A stretch of DNA of 64,000 nucleotides from Synergistaceae bacterium (GTDB taxonomy: Bacteria; Synergistota; Synergistia; Synergistales; Aminobacteriaceae), in the NCBI GenBank assembly GCA_031280635.1, contig JAITGK010000102.1:1-64000 (forward strand), given 5' to 3'. Positions within the stretch are counted from its first letter, which is position 1. Each line of letters opens with the position of its first letter. Shown in pieces: positions 14,858-23,372 of this stretch. The position numbers were made by a program, and so were the translations under genes. The notes under the pieces are model-generated. The model made no database searches. It worked only from the letters and a program-made list of their open reading frames with translations, and was not told the DNA's origin.

Positions 14858-16591
14858 TTGATCGTCTCCTACAGTCCGGAAATGATTTTTGGCTGCGTGA
14901 GCGCGGGCGTCATATGCCTCTGCGTTCAATACTTGACGAAACGCTTCTTCGAGCCTCGTCAATACAACTACTTGCGTGACCTACTCCTAGCTGGAACATG
15001 GGTGATCCTGGCGCTCTGGTACGGCTCGCCTCAATCCCGCTTCATCGTGGGGGCCGCCTTTCTGGCGGGACTTGTGGGGCTGGCGGAGAGCTTTTGGCCT
15101 GACGCGCGGGCGCATCTGGGCTACCTTCTCATTGGGCTCGCCTGTTCCCGCTTCGTTCCCATTGAGTACATCAGCTTCGTGGACGGCGAATACATTTATT
15201 TCGGTCCCATCATGTCCGTGGCGGTGACCTCCCTTTGGTTTTGGGTTTTCCCCGTCATTTTGCGGCAGATCGACGGCATTTCTGGGTTGGTTGGGTACAT
15301 GCTGGCCGTGACCTTTTCCCTGATGCTGACCTCCGTGGTGCTTGCCATGAACGGGATGCGGGACGCCTTTTTCATGTCCTTCGCGGGGGTGCTGCTACTG
15401 GGCGCGTTTTGGAGCCGGTTCAGCAACGTTTACCGGCAGGCGGGAAGGGCCATGTCGGCCATGTGGGGCACTCTGACGGCGGGCACGGCGATCCTGGGCG
15501 TCAGCAAGGGGATCGTCTTCAGTTCTATGCTCTATCTTTCCTTGGGCCTGTTCGCTATTCCCCTAGCGGAGGCCTCCCTTCACCTGGTGAGCCTGATCCT
15601 GTCCGACCCTCCCCAGGGCGCGGAGAGGTTTTACCGCAAATTGATCCTGCGCGGACTGGATCACCCCGACGCCGTGCACGTCATTGCCGGCCTCTGCGCC
15701 TTTTTGGGCATCGCTTCGGCCTTGTCCCAGTATCCGGAGAGTTACGCGTTTTGGGTCTGGGTGGGCGTCACGGGTCTTGTGGTTCTCGTCCTGTTCGTCC
15801 CGCTCTTTTTCAAATATGGGGGCCGATCCCCTATGTCTCAGGAAAAGCCCAGTCTTTGGGGCATTCGCATCGACAACATGTCCCTCAACTACGCGCTGGC
15901 GAGGGCGCGGGGCATGGTGTTGTCCCCCAAGGGCGCCAGGCTCATTTCCACTGTCAACGCGCTGGGAATGGACGAGGCCGTCCGCGACCCCGAATACCAC
16001 CATATCCTTCGACGCTCGGCAATGGTTTTGTCCGACGGGGTGGGCCTTCTGTGGGGACTGCGCTTTCTGGGGATGCCCATACAGGAGCGCGTGACGGGCA
16101 TCGACTTCGCCGAACAGCTTTGCCGTATGGCGGCGGTAGAGGGCTGGCCTGTTTACTTCCTGGGCTCGCGGGGCGACACGGCCCTGGCCTGTTCCAAGGT
16201 GTTGTCGGCGCGCTATCCTGGACTCATCGTTGCGGGGGCGCGGGATGGATACTTCACCATGGATGACTCCAAAATCGCGGAAGCCGTCCTCCGCTCTGGA
16301 GCGAAAATCCTTTTCGTGGCCATGGGGATTCCTCGACAAGAGAAATGGGTGATCCGCTACGCGAACCACCTGAGCGGAGTGCTGGCTGTGGGCGTTGGAG
16401 GGGCCTTTGACGTCCTGTCCGGCCGACTGAGGCGCGCGCCCCTAGCGATGCAGAAGATGGGGCTGGAATGGCTCTTCCGGTTGTGCCAAGAGCCCTTCCG
16501 TTGGAAAAGAGACCTGTACCTGGCCGCGTTCGTTCTCCGCGTGGTGGCGACGCGCTTGGGGCTTTACGACTGGAAGGGGGAGGAGCGCTGA
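14858..16591 (+). CDS. Degenerate WecA/MraY-like membrane domain fused to WecG/TagA/CpsF glycosyltransferase
   Basis: The product has about 577 residues. Residues 1-330 are polytopic membrane and follow the WecA/MraY pattern (GLVGLAES where DD is expected, RQIDGISGL for the NxxD-G-DG loop). All catalytic acidic residues and the HH motif appear to be lost. Residues about 335-577 form a GT26 (WecG/TagA/CpsF) domain with IDNMSLNYAL, STVNALGMDEA, SDGVGLLWGLRFLG, VFYLGS-type FLGSRGD, FVAMGIPRQEKW and VGVGGAFDVLSG. GT26 enzymes add a sugar to lipid-linked carriers in wall-polymer or antigen synthesis. A GTG at 14846 lies inside the AGGAGG itself, so TTG 14858 is taken as the start. Confidence 0.75.
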   Translation: MIVSYSPEMIFGCVSAGVICLCVQYLTKRFFEPRQYNYLRDLLLAGTWVILALWYGSPQSRFIVGAAFLAGLVGLAESFWPDARAHLGYLLIGLACSRFVPIEYISFVDGEYIYFGPIMSVAVTSLWFWVFPVILRQIDGISGLVGYMLAVTFSLMLTSVVLAMNGMRDAFFMSFAGVLLLGAFWSRFSNVYRQAGRAMSAMWGTLTAGTAILGVSKGIVFSSMLYLSLGLFAIPLAEASLHLVSLILSDPPQGAERFYRKLILRGLDHPDAVHVIAGLCAFLGIASALSQYPESYAFWVWVGVTGLVVLVLFVPLFFKYGGRSPMSQEKPSLWGIRIDNMSLNYALARARGMVLSPKGARLISTVNALGMDEAVRDPEYHHILRRSAMVLSDGVGLLWGLRFLGMPIQERVTGIDFAEQLCRMAAVEGWPVYFLGSRGDTALACSKVLSARYPGLIVAGARDGYFTMDDSKIAEAVLRSGAKILFVAMGIPRQEKWVIRYANHLSGVLAVGVGGAFDVLSGRLRRAPLAMQKMGLEWLFRLCQEPFRWKRDLYLAAFVLRVVATRLGLYDWKGEER

Positions 16592-17055
16592 TGGTCACAA
16601 CGGTGGGAGAAGTGATGGACCGCGACTTGACGGTCGTCATGGAGAACAGCACCATCAACGAAGCCATCGATATTTTTTTCCTTCACAACGTGGGAGGACT
16701 GCCAGTGGTGGACGCGAACTGGAGGCTAGTGGGCTTTCTGTCCGAGACCGACATCTTACGGGCCGCCACGCCGTCCTACCTGGAGGTACTCACGCAGAGT
16801 TCCTTCCTAAGCGGCGAGGAGGAGGAGTTCGCACGCCAGATGAAAAAGCTGGGCGGTCTCCCCGTGCGGGACTACATGACCAAGTCTCCCACTGCCGTGG
16901 AGCCTTACGTGAGCCTCATGTCCATTTCCGACCTGATGATACGGAAGCACCTCCGCCGCCTCCCTGTGGTGGAGGACGGCGTATTGGTGGGAAGCATTGA
17001 CCGCAGGACTCTGTGGAACTTTATCATTGAGGGACAGGATCGCGATGACGGATAG
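16591..17055 (+). CDS. Tandem CBS-domain protein
   Basis: This 154-residue stand-alone CBS pair has motif 1 around residues 5-60 (VGEVMDRDLTVV, GGLPVVDANWRLVGFLSETDIL) and motif 2 around 92-150 (VRDYMTKSPTAVE, HLRRLPVVEDGVLVGSIDR). CBS pairs bind adenosyl nucleotides and usually regulate a partner. The ATG overlaps the upstream stop (TGATG), so it is translationally coupled to the glycosyltransferase fusion. The partner is unknown. Confidence 0.85.
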   Translation: MVTTVGEVMDRDLTVVMENSTINEAIDIFFLHNVGGLPVVDANWRLVGFLSETDILRAATPSYLEVLTQSSFLSGEEEEFARQMKKLGGLPVRDYMTKSPTAVEPYVSLMSISDLMIRKHLRRLPVVEDGVLVGSIDRRTLWNFIIEGQDRDDG

Positions 17056-17392
17056 ACACGGCCCAGCGGCCGTCCCCGACCCTCTTGCCGCCGCGCGGGA
17101 GCAGATCGAGGCCATGAGCCGCCGCCTTGCTGGGGATATGGAGGCAAGAAAGATCGAGTTCGAGCGATTCAAAGAAGATACTTTGTGGCGTTTGAACGCC
17201 CTTTCCGATCGTACCATTGAAAACGCCCGCGCGGAGGAAAGGGAAGTGGACGAACGTCTTGCCCAGGACAGGGCAGAGGCAGACGCGAGGAGCGCCGCCT
17301 GGAGGGAGCGCCTTCTGACTCGGGCCCGCGACAAGGAACTCATCGCCGCCCTGGCGAAGGACGCCTTCGAGCGCTTGCTTCCTCCAGTTTGA
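17045..17392 (+). CDS. Small coiled-coil protein, function unknown
   Basis: The 115-residue protein is dominated by a charged helix rich in Glu, Arg and Ala from residue 15 to 105, consistent with a coiled coil. It overlaps the CBS gene by 11 bp and starts at ATG 17045, so it probably belongs to the same operon. It distantly recalls stalk-like subunits of rotary ATPases, but no motif supports this. Confidence 0.55.
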   Translation: MTDRHGPAAVPDPLAAAREQIEAMSRRLAGDMEARKIEFERFKEDTLWRLNALSDRTIENARAEEREVDERLAQDRAEADARSAAWRERLLTRARDKELIAALAKDAFERLLPPV

Positions 17393-17454
17393 CATATTCC
17401 CACTGAAATTCCAGCGGCTTTGCTGTGATGTAAACTTTTTCGGAAACTACGATC

Positions 17455-18561
17455 ATGGACGAATTTCTTAAAGCCAAACTGCTCTTGAATGCCTGCAAAG
17501 CGCCGCTTTCCGCATGGGAGACCCTGAAAGGACGCAGCGCTCCAGAGGCTTTGTGGATAAAGGGCGAGGGCCTGTGGCGGGAACTAGGCATTCGCCCTTC
17601 GTCCCGCGCAAAACTTGTGGAGCTCCTAGCGGAGCGCGGTTGGCCTGAACGCGAGATGGATCGGGTGGACTCCTTCGGCGCGCGTTTTCTTGCGGCGGAC
17701 GAAGAAGGCTATCCTGTTCGTTTGAAAGACCTGCCCTCGCCTCCCATTGGACTCTACGTCAAAGGAGAGTTAGACGAACGGAAGCCCTACCTGGCAATTG
17801 TGGGAACGCGGCAGTGTAGTCGGTATGGTCAGATGATAGCCGAGGCGCTGGGTCGCGCGGCCGCCTACGCTGGGTTTCAGGTGCTCAGTGGCGGCGCGAG
17901 GGGCATCGACGGGGCGGGGCACCGCGGTTGCCTGGCGAATGCGGGAACGACGGTGGCCGTTCTGGGCACGGGGGTAGACCGGGTGTATCCTGCCGAACAC
18001 CGTCCCCTCTTCCACCAAATCGCGGAGAAAGGGGCGCTGGTGTCGGAGTATCCTATGGGAACGGGCGGCGAACCATGGCGTTTCCCGGAACGCAACCGGA
18101 TCATTGTGGGGATGTGCTCGCGTTTGGTCGTCGTGGAAACCGCGGAGGACGGTGGGGCAATGATCACCGCGCGGCTGGCGCTGGACATTGGGCGCGAGAT
18201 ATGGTGTGTGCCCGGTCGCGTCACGGAGAACGTCGCCAAGGGAACCAACGTCTTGATCCGCGACGGGGCCCACCCTTTGATCGACGTAGAGGACTTCATC
18301 GGAAAAATATCGGGCCGCTACGGGCAGCTTCTGTTGAATTTCCCGGAGGCCCCTCCGCCGTCCTCTCCACTTTCCAAGGAAGAAAAGCTTGTTTTGGAGC
18401 TCCTGCGCCGCAGGGGAGACCGCACGTTGGACGACTTGATGGCGGAAAGCGAACTGGACTTCGTCTCCTTACAGACCTGCCTCTTGTCGCTTTGCGCCTC
18501 AGGCCTCGTCCACGAGTCCGGCCCCGGTCGCTACCAAGAAGCTTGTTCCCTGGCCCCATAG
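17455..18561 (+). CDS. dprA: DNA-processing protein DprA (Smf)
   Basis: DprA binds incoming single-stranded DNA and loads RecA during natural transformation. The 368-residue product has a helical N-terminal part. The Rossmann-like core shows VGTRQCSRYG near residue 105, LSGGARGIDGAGHRG near 143, GTGVDRVYPAEH near 171, FPERNRIIVGMC near 205 and GAMITARLALD near 230. A winged-helix-like C-terminal domain starts near residue 300 (TLDDLMAES). A complete dprA suggests at least a relic of competence; no com genes are seen here. Confidence 0.94.
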   Translation: MDEFLKAKLLLNACKAPLSAWETLKGRSAPEALWIKGEGLWRELGIRPSSRAKLVELLAERGWPEREMDRVDSFGARFLAADEEGYPVRLKDLPSPPIGLYVKGELDERKPYLAIVGTRQCSRYGQMIAEALGRAAAYAGFQVLSGGARGIDGAGHRGCLANAGTTVAVLGTGVDRVYPAEHRPLFHQIAEKGALVSEYPMGTGGEPWRFPERNRIIVGMCSRLVVVETAEDGGAMITARLALDIGREIWCVPGRVTENVAKGTNVLIRDGAHPLIDVEDFIGKISGRYGQLLLNFPEAPPPSSPLSKEEKLVLELLRRRGDRTLDDLMAESELDFVSLQTCLLSLCASGLVHESGPGRYQEACSLAP

Positions 18562-18573
18562 AGACTTTACCCC

Positions 18574-18582
18574 TGTTATAAT
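18574..18582 (+). promoter_or_regulatory. Extended -10 promoter ahead of the NifU-like gene
   Basis: TGTTATAAT combines the TGn extension (18574-18576) with a perfect -10 TATAAT (18577-18582). No good -35 is present, which is normal for extended -10 promoters. It lies just after dprA and about 35-55 bp before the next start. Confidence 0.6.
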
Positions 18583-18636
18583 GAGGTAAGGTGGTTATTT
18601 GAGAAATTTTTTTGTATGAAAGGGGTAATGACAAGG

Positions 18637-19329
18637 ATGATCTATTCCGCAGAAGTCGAGCGTATGTGCCCAGTGGCCAAGGGCGCGTACCACGGCCCGG
18701 CGCCCATCCCCCAGGAGGGGAAGTGGGTGCAGGTCAAGGAGAACGGCGACATCAGCGGCCTGACCCATGGCGTGGGCTGGTGCGCCCCTCAACAGGGAGC
18801 CTGCAAACTGACCCTCAACGTCAAGAACGGCGTTATTGAGGAGGCGCTGGTGGAGACCATTGGCTGCTCCGGCATGACGCACTCGGCGGCTATGTCGGTG
18901 GAGATTCTTCCGGGCAAGACGCTTCTGGAGGCCATGAACACCGACCTCGTCTGCGACGCTATCAACGTGGCCATGCGGGAGCTTTTCCTGCAAATCGTCT
19001 ACGGTCGCAGCCAGACGGCCTTCTCGGAGGACGGCCTGCCTGTGGGCGCGGGGTTGGAGGACCTGGGTAAGGGACTCCGCAGCCAGGTAGGCGCCATGTA
19101 CGGTACCAAGGCCAAGGGCGCGCGCTACTTGGAAATGGCCGAGGGCTACGTGACGCGGCTGGCCCTGGACAAGGACAACCTGATCATAGGGTATGAGTTT
19201 ATCCATATGGGCAAGGCGATGAACGCCATCAAGAAGGGCAAGGACGCGGGCCAGGCCCTGAAGGAGGCCACGGGTTCCTACGGGCGCTTCGCCGAGGCGG
19301 CCAAATACATCGACCCGCGCGAGGAATAG
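18637..19329 (+). CDS. NifU-like iron-sulfur scaffold protein paired with GGGtGRT protein
   Basis: This 230-residue NifU/IscU-type protein has cysteines in MCPVAKG near residue 7, GVGWCAPQQGACKL near 47-58 and IGCSGMTHSAA near 76. These are candidate cluster ligands. It is commonly annotated as an iron-sulfur assembly scaffold and is typically found next to the GGGtGRT gene, as here (12 bp apart). The start is uncertain among ATG 18616, 18628 and 18637; MIYSAEVERMCP is chosen as most like the family, and AAAGGGG lies upstream. The specific client is unknown. Confidence 0.75.
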   Translation: MIYSAEVERMCPVAKGAYHGPAPIPQEGKWVQVKENGDISGLTHGVGWCAPQQGACKLTLNVKNGVIEEALVETIGCSGMTHSAAMSVEILPGKTLLEAMNTDLVCDAINVAMRELFLQIVYGRSQTAFSEDGLPVGAGLEDLGKGLRSQVGAMYGTKAKGARYLEMAEGYVTRLALDKDNLIIGYEFIHMGKAMNAIKKGKDAGQALKEATGSYGRFAEAAKYIDPREE

Positions 19330-19341
19330 GAGGGAACCACA

Positions 19342-20340
19342 ATGGCGACATTCGAGAGCTACGAGCGGCGCATCAAAAAAATTGACTCCGTCCTGAGGGA
19401 GTACGGGATACCGAACCTGGACGAGACGGAAAAAATGTGCAAAGAAAAGGGTTTTTCGCCCATCGACATCGTGAGGGGAATTCAACCCATTGCCTTCGAG
19501 AACGCGGGCTGGGCCTACACTATGGGCGCGGCGATAGCGCTTAAAAAGGGCTGTAAAAACGCCGCGGACGCCGCCGAAGTTATCGGCATAGGGCTCCAGG
19601 CGTTTTGTATCGCGGGCTCCGTAGCGGAGGACCGCAAAGTGGGCTTGGGGCACGGCAACCTGGGGGCTATGCTGCTGCGGGACGAGACAAAGTGCTTCGC
19701 GTTCCTGGCGGGACACGAGTCCTTTGCGGCAGCGGAGGGAGCCATCGGCATTGTGCGTAACGCTAACAAGAGCCGCAAAGCGCCGCTTCGGGTTATTCTG
19801 AACGGCCTGGGGAAGGACGCGGCGCAGATCATCTCGCGGATCAATGGCTTCACCTACGTGCGGACACAGTTCGACTACGCGTCGGGCAAGGTGAACGTGG
19901 TTAAGGAAATCGCCTACTCCGGCGGCGAGCGCAAAAACGTGCGTTGCTACGGCGCGGACGACGTGCGAGAGGGCGTGGCCGTCATGCACCTGGAGGGCGT
20001 GGACGTGTCCATTACGGGTAACTCCACCAACCCAACTCGTTTCCAGCACCCCGTGGCGGGCACGTATAAGAAGGAGTGCGCGGAAATGGGGAAAAAATAC
20101 TTCTCCGTGGCCTCTGGCGGAGGTACAGGGCGCACGCTGCATCCGGACAACATGGCGGCCGGGCCCGCCTCTTATGGTATGACCGACACCATGGGTCGAA
20201 TGCACTCCGACGCCCAGTTCGCGGGGTCGAGTTCCGTTCCCGCTCACGTGGAGATGATGGGCTTCCTGGGCATGGGTAACAACCCCATGGTGGGCGCGAC
20301 GGTGGCCGTGGCCGTAGCCGTCGAGCAGGCAATCAAATAG
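19342..20340 (+). CDS. GGGtGRT protein
   Basis: This 332-residue member of a conserved family is named for its motif, seen here as SGGGTGRTLHPDNMAAGP near residue 258. Other visible parts are IDSVLREYGIPNLDE near residue 14 and a Gly-rich C terminus MGNNPMVGATVAVAVAVEQ. It follows the NifU-like gene within one transcript, with GGAGGGAACC as RBS. Biochemical function is not established; co-occurrence suggests Fe-S handling. Confidence 0.85.
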   Translation: MATFESYERRIKKIDSVLREYGIPNLDETEKMCKEKGFSPIDIVRGIQPIAFENAGWAYTMGAAIALKKGCKNAADAAEVIGIGLQAFCIAGSVAEDRKVGLGHGNLGAMLLRDETKCFAFLAGHESFAAAEGAIGIVRNANKSRKAPLRVILNGLGKDAAQIISRINGFTYVRTQFDYASGKVNVVKEIAYSGGERKNVRCYGADDVREGVAVMHLEGVDVSITGNSTNPTRFQHPVAGTYKKECAEMGKKYFSVASGGGTGRTLHPDNMAAGPASYGMTDTMGRMHSDAQFAGSSSVPAHVEMMGFLGMGNNPMVGATVAVAVAVEQAIK

Positions 20341-20423
20341 GAAATAGTCGGAGGTTTGGCGCAAAAACGCAAAACGAAAACGCGTTGCGCGAAAAACGCT
20401 CCGTGTTCTGGTGAGCCCATTAT
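20341..20423. other. Gap with GCGCAA/TTGCGC inverted repeat, possibly an eroded dispersed repeat
   Basis: GCGCAA (20359-20364) faces TTGCGC (20384-20389), followed by GAAAAACGCTC. This recalls the right half of the dispersed repeat (TTTGCGCGGAAAAGAGC), but the identity is too low to call it a copy. Confidence 0.25.
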
Positions 20424-21599
20424 ATGAAAGGAAGTGCGTTTGTTTTGAGATTGGCGGATCGGTACCAAAAGGCGCAGCCATCTGGAATGGTTAAAATCTT
20501 CCAGGCAATCGAGAAGATGGACGAGGTGCTGAACCTCGGCATCGGCGAGCCCGATTTTGACACGGAGCACGACATCATCGACGTGGCGGCAAGGGCCGCG
20601 AAGGACGGCTTCACGCATTATCCCCCGCTGCAGGGGTTTTTCGACGCGCGCGAGGCGGTTTGCGCTTATTGGAAACGCCATCACGGGCTCAACAGCTCAC
20701 CCGACGAGGTTCTGATGACTGTGGGGGGTATCCAGACCCCGAACTTGGCGATGCAGGCCCTGCTCAACCCTGGCGACGAGGTGGTTCTGGTGGAGCCTTG
20801 CTTCACGCCCTACTTCATTCAGGTTCGGGACAGCGGCGGCGTGCCCGTTTCCGTCAGAACGACAGAAGAAAACGGCTTCGCCCCTACCATTGGCGACTTG
20901 GAAAAAGCGATCACGCCTCGAACTAGGATTCTCCTGCTGAACTCCCCCTGCAACCCCACGGGACGGGTCATTCCACGCGGACAGTTGGAGGAGATCGCCG
21001 CTTTGGCCGCCAAACACGACCTCTTCGTGTTGAGCGATGAGATATACGAATCCCTGGTTTACAAGGGCAAGCACACGGCGTTTTCCACGCTTCCCGGCAT
21101 GAGGGAAAGAACGCTGCTCATGGGAGGCATGTCAAAGAGCCACTGCATGACCGGTTGGCGCGTTGGCTACGCCATCGGCCCCACAGACCTGATTCGCGTC
21201 ATGACCATGATTGCCACCAGCAGAACCTACGGACTGAACACCTTGGCCCAGAAAGCCACCGCCTACGCCCTAGCCAGCCACGACGAAAAATTGATAGAGC
21301 GCGAGAAGATCTTCACCGAGCGCATGGACTATGTCTCCGGGCGTCTGAATAAGATGAGGAACGTTACCTGCGCGTCCGCTGAGGGGGCTTTTTACCTCTT
21401 CCCCAACATCAAGGGCACGGGGCTTACCAGCGAGGCTTTCGTCTGGAAACTTTTGGAGGAATCCCACGTGGCCACTATCCCCGGCTCCGCGTTCGGACCA
21501 AGTGGCGAGGGGTATCTCCGTATCGCCTGCACCCAGTCGATGGAGATTCTGGTCCAAGCCATGGACCGCATGGAAGCCTTCCTGAAAAACCTGAAATAA
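20424..21599 (+). CDS. Class I/II PLP-dependent aminotransferase (aspartate/aromatic-type)
   Basis: The 391-residue fold-type I aminotransferase has LNLGIGEPDFDT near residue 36, THYPPLQGFFDARE near 62, NSPCNPTGRVI near 173 and SDEIYESLVY near 205. The Schiff-base lysine lies in GGMSKSHCMTGWRVGYA (Lys near 237), and RIACTQS near the C terminus carries the carboxylate-binding Arg. Substrate is not determinable; aspartate, aromatic or branched-chain amino acids are possible. ATG 20424 follows GGTGAG at 8 nt. A terminator hairpin follows directly. Confidence 0.88.
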   Translation: MKGSAFVLRLADRYQKAQPSGMVKIFQAIEKMDEVLNLGIGEPDFDTEHDIIDVAARAAKDGFTHYPPLQGFFDAREAVCAYWKRHHGLNSSPDEVLMTVGGIQTPNLAMQALLNPGDEVVLVEPCFTPYFIQVRDSGGVPVSVRTTEENGFAPTIGDLEKAITPRTRILLLNSPCNPTGRVIPRGQLEEIAALAAKHDLFVLSDEIYESLVYKGKHTAFSTLPGMRERTLLMGGMSKSHCMTGWRVGYAIGPTDLIRVMTMIATSRTYGLNTLAQKATAYALASHDEKLIEREKIFTERMDYVSGRLNKMRNVTCASAEGAFYLFPNIKGTGLTSEAFVWKLLEESHVATIPGSAFGPSGEGYLRIACTQSMEILVQAMDRMEAFLKNLK

Positions 21600-21603
21600 C
21601 TTT

Positions 21604-21651
21604 CGGGACTCCATCAAAGAGTTGCCCTCTCTGGGGGAGTCCCGTTTCTTT
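21604..21651 (+). terminator. Intrinsic terminator after the aminotransferase gene
   Basis: A perfect 9-bp stem CGGGACTCC (21604-21612) / GGAGTCCCG (21636-21644) is followed by TTTCTTT. Confidence 0.8.
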
Positions 21652-21705
21652 AACCGCGTCTTAACAGATACTTTGTCATCACATTACATGAGTCGGAACA
21701 AAATA

Positions 21706-21714
21706 TGCTATCAT
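21706..21714 (+). promoter_or_regulatory. Probable extended -10 promoter of mmdADCB
   Basis: TGCTATCAT carries the TGn extension and a near-consensus -10 (21709-21714) about 80 bp before mmdA and downstream of the preceding terminator. No properly spaced -35 was seen. Confidence 0.45.
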
Positions 21715-21794
21715 GAGAACAATGCACGTAAACCCACGGTGTCCGGTGAGGCGATTGCCGGACAAGTTGAACTCAGAAGGGGGAACTTGTCAGT

Positions 21795-23354
21795 ATGGGA
21801 ATCCGCGGTATCGACGAGCTTTGCGAGGAATTAAGGGCGAAACGGACCTCCGCTCTCGCCGGAGGGGGGGAAAAAGCGGTCGCGAAGCAAAAGGAAAAGG
21901 GCAAGGGAACGGCGAGGGAGCGCATCGCGCAGCTTCTAGACCCAGGCTCTTTCGTGGAGATCGATGAGTTCGTCACTCATAGGTGCACAAACTTCGGTCT
22001 CGAAAAGACAAAACCCCTGGGGGACGGCGTAGTCACGGGATGGGGCGCGGTGGAGGGCCGCAAGGTTTTCGTTTTCAGCCAGGATTTCACGGTGTTGGGC
22101 GGCTCCCTGGGTGAGAAACATGCCGATAAGATATGCAAGGTCTTGGACATGGCGATGGAGATGGGCTGCCCCGTGGTTGGCATCAACGACTCTGGCGGCG
22201 CGCGCATTCAGGAGGCCGTAGACTCCCTAAACGGCTACGGCAAGATATTCTTCCGCAACACCCTTTCCAGCGGCGTCATTCCGCAGATTTCGGTTATTGT
22301 GGGGCCCACGGCGGGGGGCGCGGTCTACAGTCCGGCCTTGACGGACTTCGTTTTCATGGTGGAAAAGAACGGCGTCATGCACATCACTGGCCCCGCGGTT
22401 ATCAAGGCCGTCACCGGCGAGGAAGTCACCAGCGAGGAGCTAGGCGGCGCGAAAACCCACAACAACAAGAGCGGAAACGCTCATTTCAACGCCAAAACCG
22501 AAAAAGAGTGCTTTGATCAAATCCGCAAGGTTCTTTCTTACCTGCCCTCCAACAACCTGGATGACGCTCCCGTGACCGAGACGGCGGACAGCGTGGACCG
22601 CGCGGACGCTGAACTCCGCAATATCGTTCCAACGAACCCCAACAAGGCCTACGACGTTCACGACGTGTTGGTGCGCGTGTTGGATGAGGGCGTTTTCACG
22701 GAGGTTCAGCCGGGCTGGGCGCAGAACATCCTCACGGGCTACGGTCGTATAGGGGGTCGCCCCGTGGGCGTCATCGCCAACCAAGCGAAGATCATGGCCG
22801 GGTGTTTGGACATTGACGCTTCCGACAAGGCCAGCCGCTTCATCCGCCACTGCGACGCCTTCAACCTGCCCATCGTAACCTTCGTGGACGTGCCAGGCTA
22901 CTTGCCGGGCGTCACACAGGAGCACGGCGGCATCATCCGCCATGGCGCGAAGCTGCTTTACGCCTATAGCGAGGCCACGGTGCCCCTGCTGACGGTCATC
23001 CTACGCAAGGCCTACGGTGGGGCGTACTTGGCGATGTGCGGCAAGGCGCTGGGGGCCGACATGGTTCTGGCCTGGCCCCAGGCGGAGATTGCCGTCATGG
23101 GCGCGGAGGGCGCGGCCAACATCGTGTTTAAGAAGGAAATCGACGCCTCCACCGACCCCGGCGCCACGCGCCTGGAAAAAATTGATGAATACCGAGCGGC
23201 TTTCGCCACGCCTTACGTCGCGGCGGAACGCGGATTTGTGGATCGGGTGATCCTGCCCGAGGAGACGCGTGGGGAACTCTGGCTTGCCCTCTGCGGACTG
23301 GACAGCAAGAAAGCGGGACGCCCCAGCAAGAAGCACGGCGTTATCCCTCACTGA
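21795..23354 (+). CDS. mmdA: Na+-translocating methylmalonyl-CoA decarboxylase, carboxyltransferase (alpha) subunit
   Basis: This subunit moves the carboxyl group from an acyl-CoA (probably (S)-methylmalonyl-CoA) to biotin on the carrier protein. The 519-residue protein is of the PccB/MmdA type, with TARERIAQLLDPGSF near residue 38, GINDSGGARIQEAVDSL near 130, VGPTAGGAVYSPALTDF near 170 and, in the C-terminal half, VDVPGYLPG and LRKAYGGAYLAM. The following gamma, biotin and beta genes show that this is a membrane Na+ pump rather than a biosynthetic carboxylase. Glutaconyl-CoA or malonyl-CoA as substrate cannot be excluded. The ATG is close behind AGAAGGGGGAAC. Confidence 0.9.
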   Translation: MGIRGIDELCEELRAKRTSALAGGGEKAVAKQKEKGKGTARERIAQLLDPGSFVEIDEFVTHRCTNFGLEKTKPLGDGVVTGWGAVEGRKVFVFSQDFTVLGGSLGEKHADKICKVLDMAMEMGCPVVGINDSGGARIQEAVDSLNGYGKIFFRNTLSSGVIPQISVIVGPTAGGAVYSPALTDFVFMVEKNGVMHITGPAVIKAVTGEEVTSEELGGAKTHNNKSGNAHFNAKTEKECFDQIRKVLSYLPSNNLDDAPVTETADSVDRADAELRNIVPTNPNKAYDVHDVLVRVLDEGVFTEVQPGWAQNILTGYGRIGGRPVGVIANQAKIMAGCLDIDASDKASRFIRHCDAFNLPIVTFVDVPGYLPGVTQEHGGIIRHGAKLLYAYSEATVPLLTVILRKAYGGAYLAMCGKALGADMVLAWPQAEIAVMGAEGAANIVFKKEIDASTDPGATRLEKIDEYRAAFATPYVAAERGFVDRVILPEETRGELWLALCGLDSKKAGRPSKKHGVIPH

Positions 23355-23372
23355 GCACAAGGAGGACGACAC

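Noticed and set aside
15235-16266. Plus-strand frame of 343 codons inside the TagA fusion gene
   Set aside because: It is out of frame with a gene carrying clear GT26 motifs; no RBS.
18595-20481. Very long minus-strand open frame (628 codons) opposite the NifU-like and GGGtGRT genes
   Set aside because: The His/Arg/Val-rich translation has no recognisable domain and spans two well-supported plus-strand genes; it reflects third-position GC bias.
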